Source: Coptis chinensis
Lineage: Eukaryota > Streptophyta > Magnoliopsida > Ranunculales > Ranunculaceae
Length of the DNA: 64,000 nucleotides
Direction of reading: 5' to 3'
Assembly: GCA_015680905.1 (NCBI GenBank)
Contig: CM027385.1
Location: forward strand, 81,923,501 to 81,987,500
Position numbers and translations under genes: made by a program. Positions 1 through 12,569 of the stretch are shown piece after piece (position 1 is the stretch's first letter; each line of letters begins with the position of its first letter). Under the pieces are notes generated by a model. That model saw only the letters and a list, made by a program, of their open reading frames with translations. It made no database searches and had not been told where the DNA came from.

Positions 1-2112
1 TAATGATAATTGGAAGCAAGTGTGTTAGCTTTATATGGACTCTTATATGGGTACATCAAGCAGTTATATGTAGCTTGTACTTAAAAACAAAGTAGGGCTC
101 AAGCACTGAAGAAGTTATGCTTGGTTAAGGTATATATTTTATTAGTATGGATAAATCAGTTGGAAGCAAAAATCTGGAGTGAAAGAGATTTGAATATGAT
201 GATAATTTATTGTGGATGATCATTGGAGAACATAAAAAATAACTGTTTCTGGACTTTGTTCGTAGTTGGGAGTTTGGAAGGTTTTTGTATTATTTTGATT
301 AACTTGTAAGTATATGATAACAAAGAAAAATCAGGTAATATTCAAGAACCAATAAGACTCAAACATTTTTCATTAACTTATTCTAAGCAGGCACGCTTAC
401 ATGAAATAGTTACATTGTTTTTCTTTATTATCTATGATGCTACCATGATCCTTAATCATAAAAAGTAGTAATGCCCTTATTTTGTTTCAAATTTAATAAT
501 TGTAAAAGAACTGAACACCTAGACTATGAATAGTTAAAGCATATACACATGTCTTGCCTAGTATTTGACCATGATGAACATCCCACAATTATTTGCACAT
601 TTGTTGTTTCAACCTATGCAGGTCATATCAAATCGTCTCAGAGTTCGTCAAATTAGGATGTCTTTCAGACATAGTTACATATACTAATACCTTTCTACTT
701 CCTTACATCCTCACTTCCTAACATTCCAAGAGGAGGAACTCGGGAAAGTATATGCAAATTTTATATAAAAAAATACGATGACAAATATAGCGTATTAAAG
801 AGTATGTGAATCAATACATACCGAATGTATGGCTTCATTCACATGAGGGTACAAAATTTCCTTGTAAATCGGATCTAACATGAGGATACAATTTAAGTTC
901 CCATCCACGCATGAATTCAGAAAATTGCATAAACCAAGCATCATCCTTGCTAAAACTTGAGAACATAAGAGGAGAGGATTGAGAACAAACCGGCATGAAA
1001 TAGTTTCATAAATTTTTGTCATACTGATTGAAGTATTGAAGAAGCTCACCTTTAAATCATGATTATCACGATTTTCAGCTTGGGACTTAAGCATTCCCGT
1101 ATCGTCTACTCTGCCAAGTTTCATATCAAAAGCATTAGTAGTGACCATGGGCAAAATTTGTTGCCGTGTAACATCTACTAATTATATATATCTTTACAAA
1201 TATCGATTGAATCTTTGGCAGTTCTTCCTCCCCGCTATCTAAGGATAGCCCTAATCGATCTAGTACTTTTTCCCAATAACATTTTTCTTTAATTTATCAA
1301 ACCCTGTCCACTTTTCAAGACTATCTTCGCTTGAAACGCCTAAAAAATCTGTTGAGAAAGCATCGTAGTAGGAGTATCACCACCATAAACAAAAAGTGAA
1401 TGCTCAAGGAAAATGACATATAATGTGTCGTCTTACACTTTAATCCGCACTGGATATTCACGTTTCGAGTTGCTAGCATTATTTGTTCCCTAAGAACACG
1501 TGTGCAAGTCACCTGTTTAAGAACTCGGTAACAGTTGCAATTGTCTTCTGTCGGAATGCCTCCTTAATATTTTTTACAACCTTTTCTTGCAAGTGCGAAA
1601 GTCTGCACAAACATTGTGGAAGCATTTGTTTCCCATCTGTCATGTAAAAAATTGGAACACATGTCTCTCAAGTACCTTAGATCTTTATCACTTAAACCTA
1701 TAAACCTTTGATGATGGGTCTCCCTTATGCTTCGTAATACCAAAGTGATTATATATCTGAAAAGTCTTGTAAGATGGATATAATATAGAGGGACTGAAAG
1801 AAACAACACAATAAATGCAATAAAGTTATGCAGATTATTATAGTTTCTTATAATACGTATGATAAAGATGGACTTCATGTCTAAATGCAATAAAGTTACA
1901 GAAGATAGCACAATAAGTTTTCTTTTTAAGAACACAACTAATAATAACAACAAATTAATATAAAATATCTCCATCGCATGATCTACTTTGACACATTTCA
2001 GCTTTTGGCCTATAGATAAAGCAAAAGTAAATGTGATTCAAATTAGTAAGAAGAGTCATGTAGAATTGTGGTAAAGGTAAATTTGTTTTGAATATAAGTA
2101 ATGTTTAAATAC
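1..2112. other. Unassigned AT-rich sequence, possible 3' part of the RPA-like gene
   Basis: No gene can be named here. On the minus strand there are short exon-like open segments. One at about 1,564-1,740 ends in KGCKKY and a stop, and another at 1,030-1,150 is followed by a GT donor. They could be downstream exons of the RPA-like gene, whose last recognisable exon ends at a donor near 2,113. I could not link them by similarity to any family. The rest is intron-like, AT-rich sequence. Confidence 0.3.
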
Positions 2113-4764
2113 CTTGTTTTCTTTTATCTTACGCACCCTTTTAGATGGAGGTCTAATGACTGAAGTCTGGGATGATTCATTCGAATATTCAGTCCAAATT
2201 ACCTTTGACAAAAAAGCAGATAGAAGATAAGTGAATGTCTAACTATTTTTTTAAAATGGAAACATATAAAAGTAAAACACATACCACATAAGCTTTTCTT
2301 TTGTAAGTTTTATCAGTTCTGTTTTTCTTATTTGAGGAGTTAGGAATGTCAGTGGACCTTTCCAAAGGAAGTTGCTGCTAGAAAAAAAGAACATAATAAG
2401 AATAAAGCGTTGAATCAAGGAATATGCATTTTTTTTTTGTATAGATTGTTAGTCATTGGCAGTAGGGTAAAAGTAAATGAATACCTTTTCTTTCATAAGA
2501 GTTGAGCTGTTTTGATGCATGTTGTCAGGTAGTTGGGCTTGGAAGGTATCATTTAGAATCTGTGATGGCTCATTAACCGATTGTATAATAAGAGGTAAAA
2601 TAATAAATATAAGCCAATGATAAATAAGCATGTTATTGCTAGCTAGTGTAATAAAACCGAATGGGTTCTGAAGGGGGAAAAAGTGAAGTATGTATTTAAT
2701 AAAGAAAACACATTCATAAAGGATAAGTTTGTATATCTATTTACCTGTTCAATATCTTCTTGTATTTGGAGTGAATCAAGTTTGTAATCCACCTGAAAAA
2801 CCTTATTAGCTGTAAAGCCATACCTGCCTTGACTCTGGATGTTGTATTGGCTGATTTTTATCTCAAACACTATCGAAGTACCAATAATTTCATCTATTAT
2901 GGCCTTAACAGTCTGGATACCGTTTGCCTAAGCCAATAATTGATAATTATTCAGTGACAATTATGTATTTTGTAAAGATATATTGCATGGCACAAAGAGT
3001 GAATGTGAATATTTAGATAGCGTTGTAATGGTTTTACCGATTCCATAAGCTTCTCCAACTCAGAAGCTGAATGTTTTAGCAGTGCTTCTGCTTCATCGCC
3101 AAATATAGTTATTAGGGTACTTTCTGTGTCATCTCGAATGCGAGCTTTCAATTGATATCTAACATACAGTTGTAATAGATAAAAATCATAAAGTTGCGAG
3201 AAGTGGTAAATGATTATATTAAAAAAAATGAATATGAACACATACCTAGCATCTGGAGATGGAATAGCGTTGTTGCAATTATTGCACCAATAGTGATCAC
3301 CTTTGTCTATAACTTTCTTACGACAGCCGATTTTGGTGCAGGACTTATAGAACGGTGCATAATCATGAACAATATCATTAATAATTGTTGTGCATGTGAA
3401 GACTTGCCCCTGTATGAAATGTAAGTATATTGAGCAAAGTAAAATTAAATATGGTTGATAGGCAAATGTAGAGTAACTTACAACAGAATCTCTGTTTAAC
3501 ATCTGAAGAATTTGCGAAAGCGTTTTCCTGTTTCTCAAATATCTGTCCTTCATATTACGTTCAACTGATGATGATGCTTGTAGCAGTGAAATATTTCTTT
3601 CTTTGAAAGTGGAGCTGTAAAAATATAAAATCTTTTGTCATACTTAATCAATGGCTAGTTAATGAAAGCGTATATTATATTTTTAATAAGGCTTTTTTTT
3701 TTTTTTTTTTATCACCTGTTTTGTAATTCTAACACTTCTGGAATTTCCAAGTTGACATAGATCTTGGTTGCACTTGTTGAATTAAGGAAGTATTTATCTG
3801 ACAAAGAAGGAATTTAAGATTGAATAGGTAATGCAAAAAAAAAAAAGTGCTATATAGATTAAAAATCCTATATAATCACCATAATAGCCCGAGCAGGTTA
3901 GCTTAAGTGACAACCAACACCGATGCGCTTCGTTGCATACGTAATAACATTATCCATCAATTTATCTTGCATTTTCCCGAGATTAATTTTCAGTTCAGTT
4001 CCACTGCATAGATAATATATTATTGTGTTAGTGTGTAGATTTGATTATGCATTTTTTATATTCTAAATGAGCATATGGAAAAGACAGACCTGCTATTCTT
4101 CAAGAAAATCTCTTTCAACATGAGTCCTTTTCTAAACATTAATTCTGAAACACCTTCAAGAGTACCATAGACATCTGGAAAAAAAATTTGATGAAATAGT
4201 CATTTCCAGTTTTTTTTAAGAATTAAAGACTTGTATTATATCACAGCAACTTACCTTTCAGATTCGGATTTTCTTTTGGAAGCAGGCTAATCTTGTTAAA
4301 CTCAACGAAGTCAAAATTATATTTTGGAATCTCAGGGTGTGCTTCGGAAGATCCCCTAACAATAGTATCCCATCTGATAAGTATAAGATATTCGTGTTGA
4401 ACGGGGCGGTATGAATCTGTTCTACTTTGCACACTGAAGTTTTCAATGTGATATACATGTCCTTCCTCAAGAACATTTAAAAATGTGTTGGAATGGTTCT
4501 TAGGAACAACTGCTTGAATTTGATTTCCCTGAAAATAAATAAAAGTATTTAGGCAATTTCATAATGGGGAGAATTTAATGTAACTAAACATAAATGACTT
4601 ATACGAATTACCTGTTCATCAATCAGGACAACATCAAATCTTTTCTTCTTCTCTTGGGAGTCTTTACTGTCGAAGGTCCATCTTCTCGAGACACGAACTT
4701 TAATTTTACACCGTTGAGTTCTATCAGTTAATTCAGACAATTGAACATATTCTTCTGTACCCAT
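2113..4764 (-). CDS. Replication protein A large-subunit (RPA70)-like protein, multi-exon
   Basis: RPA70 proteins bind single-stranded DNA through OB folds during replication and repair. Plants also carry many RPA70-like genes spread by Helitrons. The start MGTEEYVQLSEL is at 4,764. Supported exons are 4,764-4,612, 4,528-4,255 and 4,174-4,090, each with GT-AG borders. They encode the DUF223-type first OB fold (HVYHIENFSVQ, then KYNFDFVEF, then DVYGTLEGVSEL). Further exons lie near 4,010-3,900, 3,790-3,717 (TSATKIYVNLEIPEV) and 3,600-3,480. A C-terminal domain at about 3,420-3,245 has a zinc-ribbon pattern C-x4-C-x12-C-x2-C and is followed by TLITIFGDEAEALL. The tail near 2,130-2,160 is basic (PSKRVRKIKEN), possibly a nuclear localisation signal. 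The exon around 3,900-4,000 reaches a TAA at 3,898-3,900 with no obvious donor before it, so the gene may be broken or spliced in a way I cannot see. The family call is firm. Integrity and the 3' end are uncertain. Confidence 0.72.
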
Positions 4765-5700
4765 TTTTTACGTGTACCTAAAGTGGAATGGATTAGTTGA
4801 AAGGTTAAAAAAACCAACAACATGCAAAGTACTAAAATAGCGAAATCTTTTTTTTTGTGGGTTTTTTTCTCTAAAAGTAAAAATCAATCTAGAAAAAATT
4901 TAAAATCTGTAACTTAAAAGTGAGGAGATTTAGAAGCCGACCTTTTTGGAGTGATTTGGGTACTCGTTGTTCTTGGTGATGACGCATAAGAGAATGGAAC
5001 AGCAGTAGAAGAAGAGAGGGATTTGAAAATGCAATTTTTTTAGTATTTATAATAAGCATCATCATACATTCTGGGGTAGTTAGGATTGTCAATGTATTAA
5101 GTAACTGAATTTGTAATCTAAACGGTGTGTAGAGAGTATCTATTTTAAAATAGACTAAACTGAAGCCTAGATTCTTGGCTTTAAGGGAAGTGGTTGTGTA
5201 ACTGGTTATAACTGAAATACTATGGAGGTTAAGATGGTTGTTAGGTCCTATATCCAGTTCAGGCCAGTTTTTGCAAGAAAAAAAGGAAAAAAGTATCAAC
5301 CATTTTATTGCGGGTGAAAAAAATTATGTGGGAAAAGATCTGTAAGACGTGTAGTAATTCCTGATAAAATACTTGAATATTATTTCAAAACGGGTAAATC
5401 CAAATTATGATATTTTCAAATAAAAAAAAAGTTATGAAATTTTTTTTTGTTAGGCAAACCTCTGTTGAACTTTAAAAGCAATATTAGTGATGATAGTTTT
5501 TGCATAACGAGACATGGAAAAAATTAACGTGAAGACGTTCAAAAGAGTGTCTGTGCTGAAATACCACTATGTGTAAATGATTTGATTATAGTCATCTCTG
5601 TATGAATTAATGTGAAGGAACAAAGTCAAGTGTGTTATGTATGTCGAGCGAAGTCCCGTATCATACATCAACAATGGCGACAACAATATAGTCTTGTCTA
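4765..5700. other. Intergenic sequence upstream of the RPA-like gene
   Basis: This stretch is AT-rich and has no recognisable gene. It should contain the promoter and 5' leader of the minus-strand RPA-like gene. The 136-codon minus-strand open frame at 4,889-5,299 has low-complexity composition and no family resemblance I can see. Confidence 0.3.
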
Positions 5701-5904
5701 GAGTTCAATTCCTAATTCCTAATCTGTTAAGCGGTAATTAGAGCAGCAAAATAGATGAAGCAAAGATCGCTATCAAAGCAGCAAAGAAGGTGATCATTGA
5801 ACACCCGACCCGGAAGAAGTGATGTTGATAAAAACCCCAAACAAACAAGCCTCTGCAAAGACTGTCAATTAAGCCTTGTTACTACATTAGTTGGTGGGGA
5901 CTGA

Positions 5905-5985
5905 GTCGACATCTCCAATGAGAAGTTCCAGCTGGAGCTAAAATGGGATTTTCTGCGCCAAACCAAGTGCCACCACTATCTGACC
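5905..5985 (+). repeat. Local direct repeat, block 1
   Basis: The block starts GTCGACATCTCCAATGAG and continues through GGAGCTAAAA to CCAAACCAAGTGCCACCAC. A diverged copy in the same orientation lies at 6,645-6,727. The spacing of the shared words is kept, so these are two copies of one unit about 80 bp long rather than chance matches. Confidence 0.5.
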
Positions 5986-6644
5986 AATATAGATAAAAAC
6001 GCTGCGGGGACGTAGAGATCAATTTAAGTGACATCCATAGCAGTTTAAAATGCTGCAGGTACTTTCCTCAATCCGTATCTTGATCTTTGCAGGGATAAAT
6101 AGCAGTTGATGTGTTCAAAGTCTTTTGGTTTAACCTTCAACCAAGACCCGGCAACTCTCATCTGCGGCAACGAATATCCCATATTTACCTCTTGCAACAT
6201 GAGCCACATGGCCTAGACCTTCCCAATTATCTGTGTAGACTGTTTGTTCAAAGAGAATAGGAGGCACTCCCATTTCTGCAAGAGTTCAGTACCAAAGGGA
6301 AACTCCATTATAATACATATGTTTAAAACTCGATACAAAGTCAAGCAAACATACATAGTAGGGACGTTTCAATTCTCAAGATTTTTCATTCTTCAATTTG
6401 CGGCATGTTCTGTATCGGCACTTGTCAAGAGCCCGATCGGGATTTCTCTTGAACCATTTGGAATGGATTGAGGAAAGTAGGGTGGCCTCCTATATGCCCC
6501 GATAACATCTCTGTAACGCCCTTTCCGATGTCCGTCTCGAAAAGCTCATTGCGTGCAACTAAAACCTCAAAAGAATTTGGCAAACTCAGATCGAATCTTA
6601 ATCAGTATGCGCATAAGGACCATGATAAACATCTGCGAAAATTA

Positions 6645-6727
6645 GTGGACATCTACAATGAGTAGAGACCCCGGAGCTAAAAAGCGAAGGTTACGTGACG
6701 AACCAAGTGGAACCACCATTGATTGAC
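6645..6727 (+). repeat. Local direct repeat, block 2
   Basis: The block starts GTGGACATCTACAATGAG and continues through GGAGCTAAAA to CGAACCAAGTGGAACCACC. It is the partner of the block at 5,905-5,985. It suggests a small internal duplication in the decayed gene region. Confidence 0.5.
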
Positions 6728-7270
6728 AGGGGGAGGGGGACGATATGTCATGAAAGGTTTAATTTCTTGATGTGAATAGTTCATGTAATCAAAATATATT
6801 AATGTGGCCTATGTTATGTCTTTCAAAAGTCTTGAGCAATTATTTAGCAATCAACCTAAAATATTGTACAGTATTTTCCAATTATCACTCAGCAGCCAAA
6901 GAATGATCGAAGTGCATTACCTGAGTAAAGCAGCCATTAAAAAGGTGAAGATAGGAATAGTATTTGCAGTCACTGCGGCCAACGTTTTGGATGTGTAAAG
7001 CAGTGCAATGCCATACACGTTCAAGCAAATGGTATTCCTAAATTTATAAGCACCGAAGTTCGATAGAGTTAAAAGTTTTTCTGCTTTATATTGGCTGAAT
7101 ACATTAAAGTTAGCAGAATAGTATAAACTGACCCAAATAAAGAAAGCATGAACATATTGCTGAAGGCTATAAAAGACAGTGGTGGAGCTTTATCTCTATT
7201 GGACATTTAAAAAGAGAAAATACCATTGAAACAGTTTTACGTTTACACTAATCAAACAGTTTTACGTTTA

Positions 7271-7358
7271 TCTCTGGTCGCAAATCACCCTTGAATGTTT
7301 AGGACAGTAACAATCCTTTCCTTTTTCTATGAAGGTCCTAAACATTTGCGACCAGAGA
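7271..7358. repeat. Inverted repeat made from the start of a kinase exon
   Basis: The right arm, 7,335-7,358, reads GTCCTAAACATTTGCGACC plus AGAGA. The left arm, 7,271-7,305, is its reverse complement interrupted by about 11 extra bases after GGTCGCAAAT. The loop is about 29 bases. The right arm belongs to the kinase-like coding segment that follows. Just upstream, AAACAGTTTTACGTTTA occurs twice (about 7,228 and 7,254). Confidence 0.7.
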
Positions 7359-7410
7359 TTCCTAGTTGGTGTGATCCAGTGTGGAGATCATTAATGGAAA
7401 GGTGCTGGTG
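7335..7410 (+). pseudogene. Raf-like protein kinase exon fragment, truncated
   Basis: The plus-strand frame reads HLRPEIPSWCDPVWRSLMER followed by CW. This matches the C-lobe segment of plant Raf-like MAPKKK kinases, where RP-x-IP, CDP-x-W and LMERCW form the stretch before the conserved arginine of subdomain XI. The frame breaks directly after CW at about 7,410, where the hAT-like element begins. No other kinase subdomains are visible nearby, so this is an isolated fragment. It is either a gene cut by a transposon or duplication junction, or a captured exon. Confidence 0.7.
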
Positions 7411-8655
7411 GCCGGTTCTACCTTATAGCAAAATAAGCAGCCGCTTAGGGCCCGCAGCTCTTATTGTGAAAAAAAAAAGCTCACTATTTGTTTTTCATTT
7501 ATTTTAATCCAGTAGATAAACAGTTTTACATTGGAAAATTGGAAATTAGAAAATCACATTAGCGTTTTCGCCTTCTCCAACAAATAAACAGGCACGCCTC
7601 TATAACTAATTAAACTTCTTCAACACCCTATGACAATTTATCAAATTGAAGCCAACACTTCAATATTATTTCTTATTTAGTTTTTATATATTGTTTATTT
7701 TGGTGTAGAATTCTCTCTCTCTCTTGTGTAATTCTTTATTAAATAAATATATTGAAATTTCAAGTTTGTGACATTGTTGCTTGACCATGATCTGCTACGA
7801 TGTTATAGGTGTAGGACATTTTTTTATTCTTCCACTATTCCTCATGTATTTATGGTGTTTTGTCTTAGATATCTCTGTATATGAAGATCTCTCTCACAAC
7901 ACTTATATGTTTCTACTTCACTTTGTATTTTTGTTCTTTTTATCAATAAAATTCAATTAAAAAAAAATTTTGTGAAGAGACTATTCAAGAAAGAATAAAG
8001 AAAATGTTAGGATCAATTTTGACAATAATTGTTATCTTTTAAATTTCTTGTTATAAAAAAAATATATTTGTAGGGGAGATTATAGAAAGAAAAAAGAAAA
8101 TGTTAGGATCAATTTTTACAATAATTGTTATCTTCTAAATTTTTTGTTATAAAAAAAAAATTGTGGGGGAGACTATTCAAGAAAGGAAAAAGAAAATGTT
8201 AGGATCAATTTTTACAATAATTGTTATTTTCTAAATTTTTTGTTATAAAAAAAAATGTTTGTGGGGGAGACTATTCAAGAAAGAATAAAGAAAATGTTAT
8301 AATCAATTTTGACAATAATTATTATCTTTTAAATTTCTTGTTATAAAAAAAAAAATGCTTGTAAGGGAGACTATTCAAGAAAGAAAAAAGAAAATGTTAG
8401 GATCAATTTTTACAATAATTGTTTTCTAAATTTTTGGTTATAAAAAAAAATTTTGTGGGGGATACTATTCAAAAAAGGAAAAAGAAAATGTTATGATCAA
8501 TTTTTTACAATAATTGTTATCTTCTAAATTTTTTGTTAAATAAACTAAGCGTTTGTATTCATATGAAATAATTTAAACAAATCATATCGATCTATAAAAT
8601 GTAACAATTTTATTGGAACTTTGCTTAGGGCCCCGATTGCCTTGAGTCGCCCCTG
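7411..8655 (+). mobile_element. hAT-like non-autonomous element, copy A
   Basis: It starts GGCCGGTTCTACC and carries GCCGCTTAGGGCCCGCAG near its left end. It ends TTAGGGCCCCGATTGCC and GAGTCGCCCCTG. The ends are roughly complementary (a GGGCCGG-type left end, CAGGGGCG on the reverse of the right end, and inner TTAGGGCCC motifs). This resembles plant hAT-type elements. No transposase is visible, and I see no convincing 8-bp target duplication, so the class is tentative. Compared with copy B, it lacks about 50 bp near the left end and the first bases of the left terminus. Confidence 0.55.
7968..8546 (+). repeat. Tandem repeat of about 95 bp inside the hAT-like element, copy A
   Basis: About six imperfect units are present. 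Each has GAGACTATTCAAGAAAG, then AAAGAAAATGTTAGGATCAA, then ACAATAATTGTTAT, and ends in TTGTTATAAAAAAAA. Units differ by a few substitutions and by A-run length. The same array is in copy B at about 47,714-48,291. Confidence 0.9.
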
Positions 8656-9359
8656 CATCTGATTCAGGTTCAAGACCATCTTTCTCAATCATTGCCAAAG
8701 AACTACGTGCCATGGCAGCAGTTCTGAACACCAAGTGATCATTATAATCCAAAATCTACTATCTATATACTAAAACAGAGACCTTTAAAGGAGGATTTTC
8801 TCTCTCCTATGTGTCACTCTAATATGAGAGTTAGATTTTTCTCTATCCTATGTGGCACTATAATATGAAAGATAGTATTTTCTAATAGCCTACAATCCTA
8901 CCTACATTGAACCTCTTTGGAGAGTTTGAGTGTATTTCTAATTCTTATATTTGGAGCTCTTTGGAGAGTTTGAGTGTATTGTCAATTCTTATATATTTGA
9001 TAAAATAAAAAAAAAATGCTAAAAAATAGGTGATTTGTAGAATGTAATTTCATATTACGAATCAAACACTTTTATTGTTCTAATTTTTATATATTTGATC
9101 AAATAAAAAAATTGCTAAAAAATAAGTGATTTGTAGAAACTAATTCCATATTACAAATCATACAATTTTAGTGTCTATGAGACTATGATAAAACACCGAC
9201 TTATTTTGAATATATCTTTAACACGTAACAATTATACTAAAAATAACATCACAAAATATATAATAGAAAATGAAAAAAAAAATAATAACGACAAAGCAAT
9301 AATGACAAATATTTTAAAATATGTATAATATTGAATGAAACTAAAAAAAAAAAAAAAAA

Positions 9360-12100
9360 CAATTAATGGGGAACCAAAAACTGGATGCAAATGTATCGAA
9401 CTAACCTCAAATAATATTTAACGGAAAATCGGAAACTGGATGCAAATACAAGCATTAAACTAATCTTAAAAATTAATTAATAGAAAATCGGAATATGGAT
9501 ACAACTACATTAAACTAACCTCAAAGAATAATTAACAGAAAATCAAAACTTGGATGCAAATACATCAAACTAACATTAAAAAATAATTGTCATAAAATCG
9601 GAAACTGGATGCAAATACATTGAGCTAACCCTCAAAGATTAAATTAACAGGAAATCGAAAATTGAATACAACTGCATTGAACTAACCTCAAAGAAAAATT
9701 AATTATAAATTAGAAACATAATGCAAATGCGTGGAACTAATCTTAAAAAATAATTAACGGGAAATCGGAAACTATATGCAAATACAACTTTATCAAATAA
9801 TAAACGAGAAATCAGAAACTGGATGCAAATACATTAAATTAATCTCACAGAATAATTAACGGGAAATCAAAAACTGGATGCAAATGCATCGAACTGACCT
9901 TGAAGAACAATTAACAGGAAATTGGAAATTGGATGCAAATGTATTAAACTAACCAAAAAATAATAACGATATAAATCAAACCGGATGCTGTGGCATTGAA
10001 TTGATCTCAAAAAATAAATAACGAGAATTGGAAATTGGATGCAACTGCATTAAACTAACCTCAAAATATAAATAACGGAAAATCAGAAACTGGATGCAAA
10101 TGCATTGAACTAACCTCAAAACATAGTTGGGTTATATGTTGTGGGAATGTCTCTATAAATATAGTTTTGTATTTAAAATGGTGTTTATCTTATCTCTTTT
10201 CGTATTCAAGTAGCTTCAATATATATGAACTTCGCTTTATTAGGCAATCTCACAAAACATCAATCAAACTTCTATTATTAAACAACAAAATGAAGTTGAA
10301 TGATTTTATCAAATTTTTTTTTTTTTTTTAATGGAGAGTGAGGTTTTCACGTTATAAGAAATTTGGTTTAGTGATAAATATAATATTAATATATAATAGT
10401 TACGAGATATTTGCAAATATTTTCAGAATAATTAATATAACAACACCCGTTCCTAGATAATCTTTGAAGATCGATTCCATATAGTGAGTCATGCATAATT
10501 TAAAGAATAATTAACTGGAAATCGAAAACTGAATAATCTTCGATGATCCCACATAGTAAATTAAGCATAATTTACTTTTTATGTCATGTTTGCAATGACA
10601 CTACAGATGGATCAGTAGAACTTGGTATTACACACCACATTAGATAATTATAAGGAAATCGAAAACTGGATTCAAATACATAACTGAGCTCAAAGAGTAA
10701 TTAACGGGAAATTAGAAACTTTATACAAATTGCATTAAACTAACGACAGAGAATAATTAATGGGAAATTAGAAATTGGATGCAAATCTTTGAAAAATATT
10801 TAACGAAAAATCGGAAATAGTATGCAAATACATCAAACAAACCTCAAATAATAATTAATGAGAAACCAAAAACTTGATGCAAATGCATTGAACTTAACTC
10901 AAAAAATAATAAACAAAAAATAAAAAACCGAATGCAACTGTATTGAACTAACCTCATAGAATAATTTGTGGGAAATTGGAAACTAAATGCAAATGCATTG
11001 AAATAACCTCAAAGAATAGTTAACGGGAAATCAGAAACCGGATATAATTGTATCGAACTAACCTCAAAGCATAAATAATCAGAAACTAGATGCAGATGCA
11101 TTGAACTAACCTTAAAGAGTTATTAACGGGAAATTGAAAACTGGATCCAAATGCAATGAAGTAATCTCAAAGACTAATTAACGAAACATTGAAAAATGGA
11201 TGAAACCGCACTGAACTAACCTTAATGAATAATTAACGGGAAATTATAAATTTGATGTAACTGCATTGAACTAACCTCAAAAAATAATTAATGGGAAATC
11301 GGAAACTTGATGCAAATGCATTGAACTAATCTCAAAAACAATTAACATAAAATCGAAATCGGATGCAAATTTGCATTGAACTAACCTCAAAGAATAATTA
11401 ACGGAAAACCAAAACTGGATGCAATTGCATTAAACTAAAATCGAGATTAACTAACTAAAAAAAATAAAAATTGGATGCAAATGCATTGAAATAACCTCAA
11501 AAAATAGTTAACTAGAAATCGGAAGTCGGATGTAAGCGCATCGATCGACCTGACCTCTCAAAGCATAAATGTCCACTTTTTTAGCCTTCTCACATGAATA
11601 ATTACGAGTAATTAGGAACCCAAAACGAAAGTGAATTTATAAAAAGACCCTTACATATATGTAAAACCGTATAGAAATTATAAACTATCGAACTAACCTA
11701 AAAAACAATTAATAGGAAATCGAAACTGGATCTGGATGTATTAAACTAACCTCAAAGAGTAATTAACGGAGATTGGAACATGGATGCAAATACAATGAAC
11801 TAATCTCAAAGACTAATTAACTAAATATCGAAAATTGGATGCAATGTCAGATCAATTAACCTTAATGAATAACTAACTGGAAATCATAAAGTGAATACAA
11901 TTGTAAGACCGAACTAACCTCAAATAATAATTAATGTAAAATTGGAAACTTGATGCAATTTGATTGAACTAGCCTTAAAGAATAATTAATGAAAAATTAG
12001 AAACTGGATGCAACGTACTACATTAAACTAATCTCAAAGAATATATAATTAATGGAAAATCAAAAACTTGATGCAAATGCATTGAACTAATAACCCTAAA
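9360..12100 (+). repeat. Helitron internal minisatellite, unit about 55 bp (copy A)
   Basis: There are dozens of degenerate units of about 55 bp built from GAAACTGGATGCAAATGCAT, TGAACTAACCTCAAAGAATA and ATTAACGGGAAATCG. A gap of non-repeat sequence sits at about 10,130-10,640. The related Helitron at 57,146 has fewer units and jumps from the equivalent of about 9,745 to 10,960, as expected from deletion between repeat units. Confidence 0.85.
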
Positions 12101-12569
12101 ACATATTTGTATTATATGTAGAGAGAATAAATGTCTCGACAAATATAGTTTTGCATTTTAAATAGTATTTATTATAATTTTTTTTTATTGTGATTGGGAA
12201 TGTCTTGCTATTCAAGCAGCTTCAATATTATTTTGGCCACATTGGACATTCTCACAAAACTTTAATCAAACTTATATTATTAAACCTAACAATAAAAAGA
12301 AGTCGATGAGTTTTATTAAGGTTTGGTGCTTCCTTTTTATAGAGAATGGTGCAAGAAATTTAAATGAGTAATTAATATAATTTTTATTTTTTCATAGTTA
12401 TGCATAGTTGCTAATATTTTTTAGAATAATTTAATATAATGACACCCGTTCATAGGACACGTTCATGTGATAAATCTTTTCAAATGAGAGTAGTGTATTT
12501 TTTGATGATATGAAAATAATCAATCTGTTTTAGTGATTTGTACACATTAGTACATAAAATTTGAATAGT

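Larger units (their letters stand above)
5700..6750 (-). pseudogene. Unidentified decayed gene, exon-like segments on the minus strand
   Basis: Two minus-strand segments have the composition of real coding exons. One, around 6,455-6,595, reads SLPNSFEVLVARNELF then TDIGKGVTEMLSGHIGGHP. The other, around 6,145-6,280, follows a good acceptor (CTCTTGCAG) and reads MGVPPILFEQTVYTDNWEG then HVAHVARGKYGIFVAADE. I do not recognise the family. No continuous frame joins them, and stops separate them from the flanks. A sequence block is also repeated inside the region (see the repeat entries at 5,905 and 6,645). A decayed or fragmentary gene is the best reading. Confidence 0.35.

Noticed and set aside
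3194..3424. Plus-strand ORF of 76 codons
   Set aside because: It is a shadow of the RPA-like zinc-ribbon exon on the minus strand.
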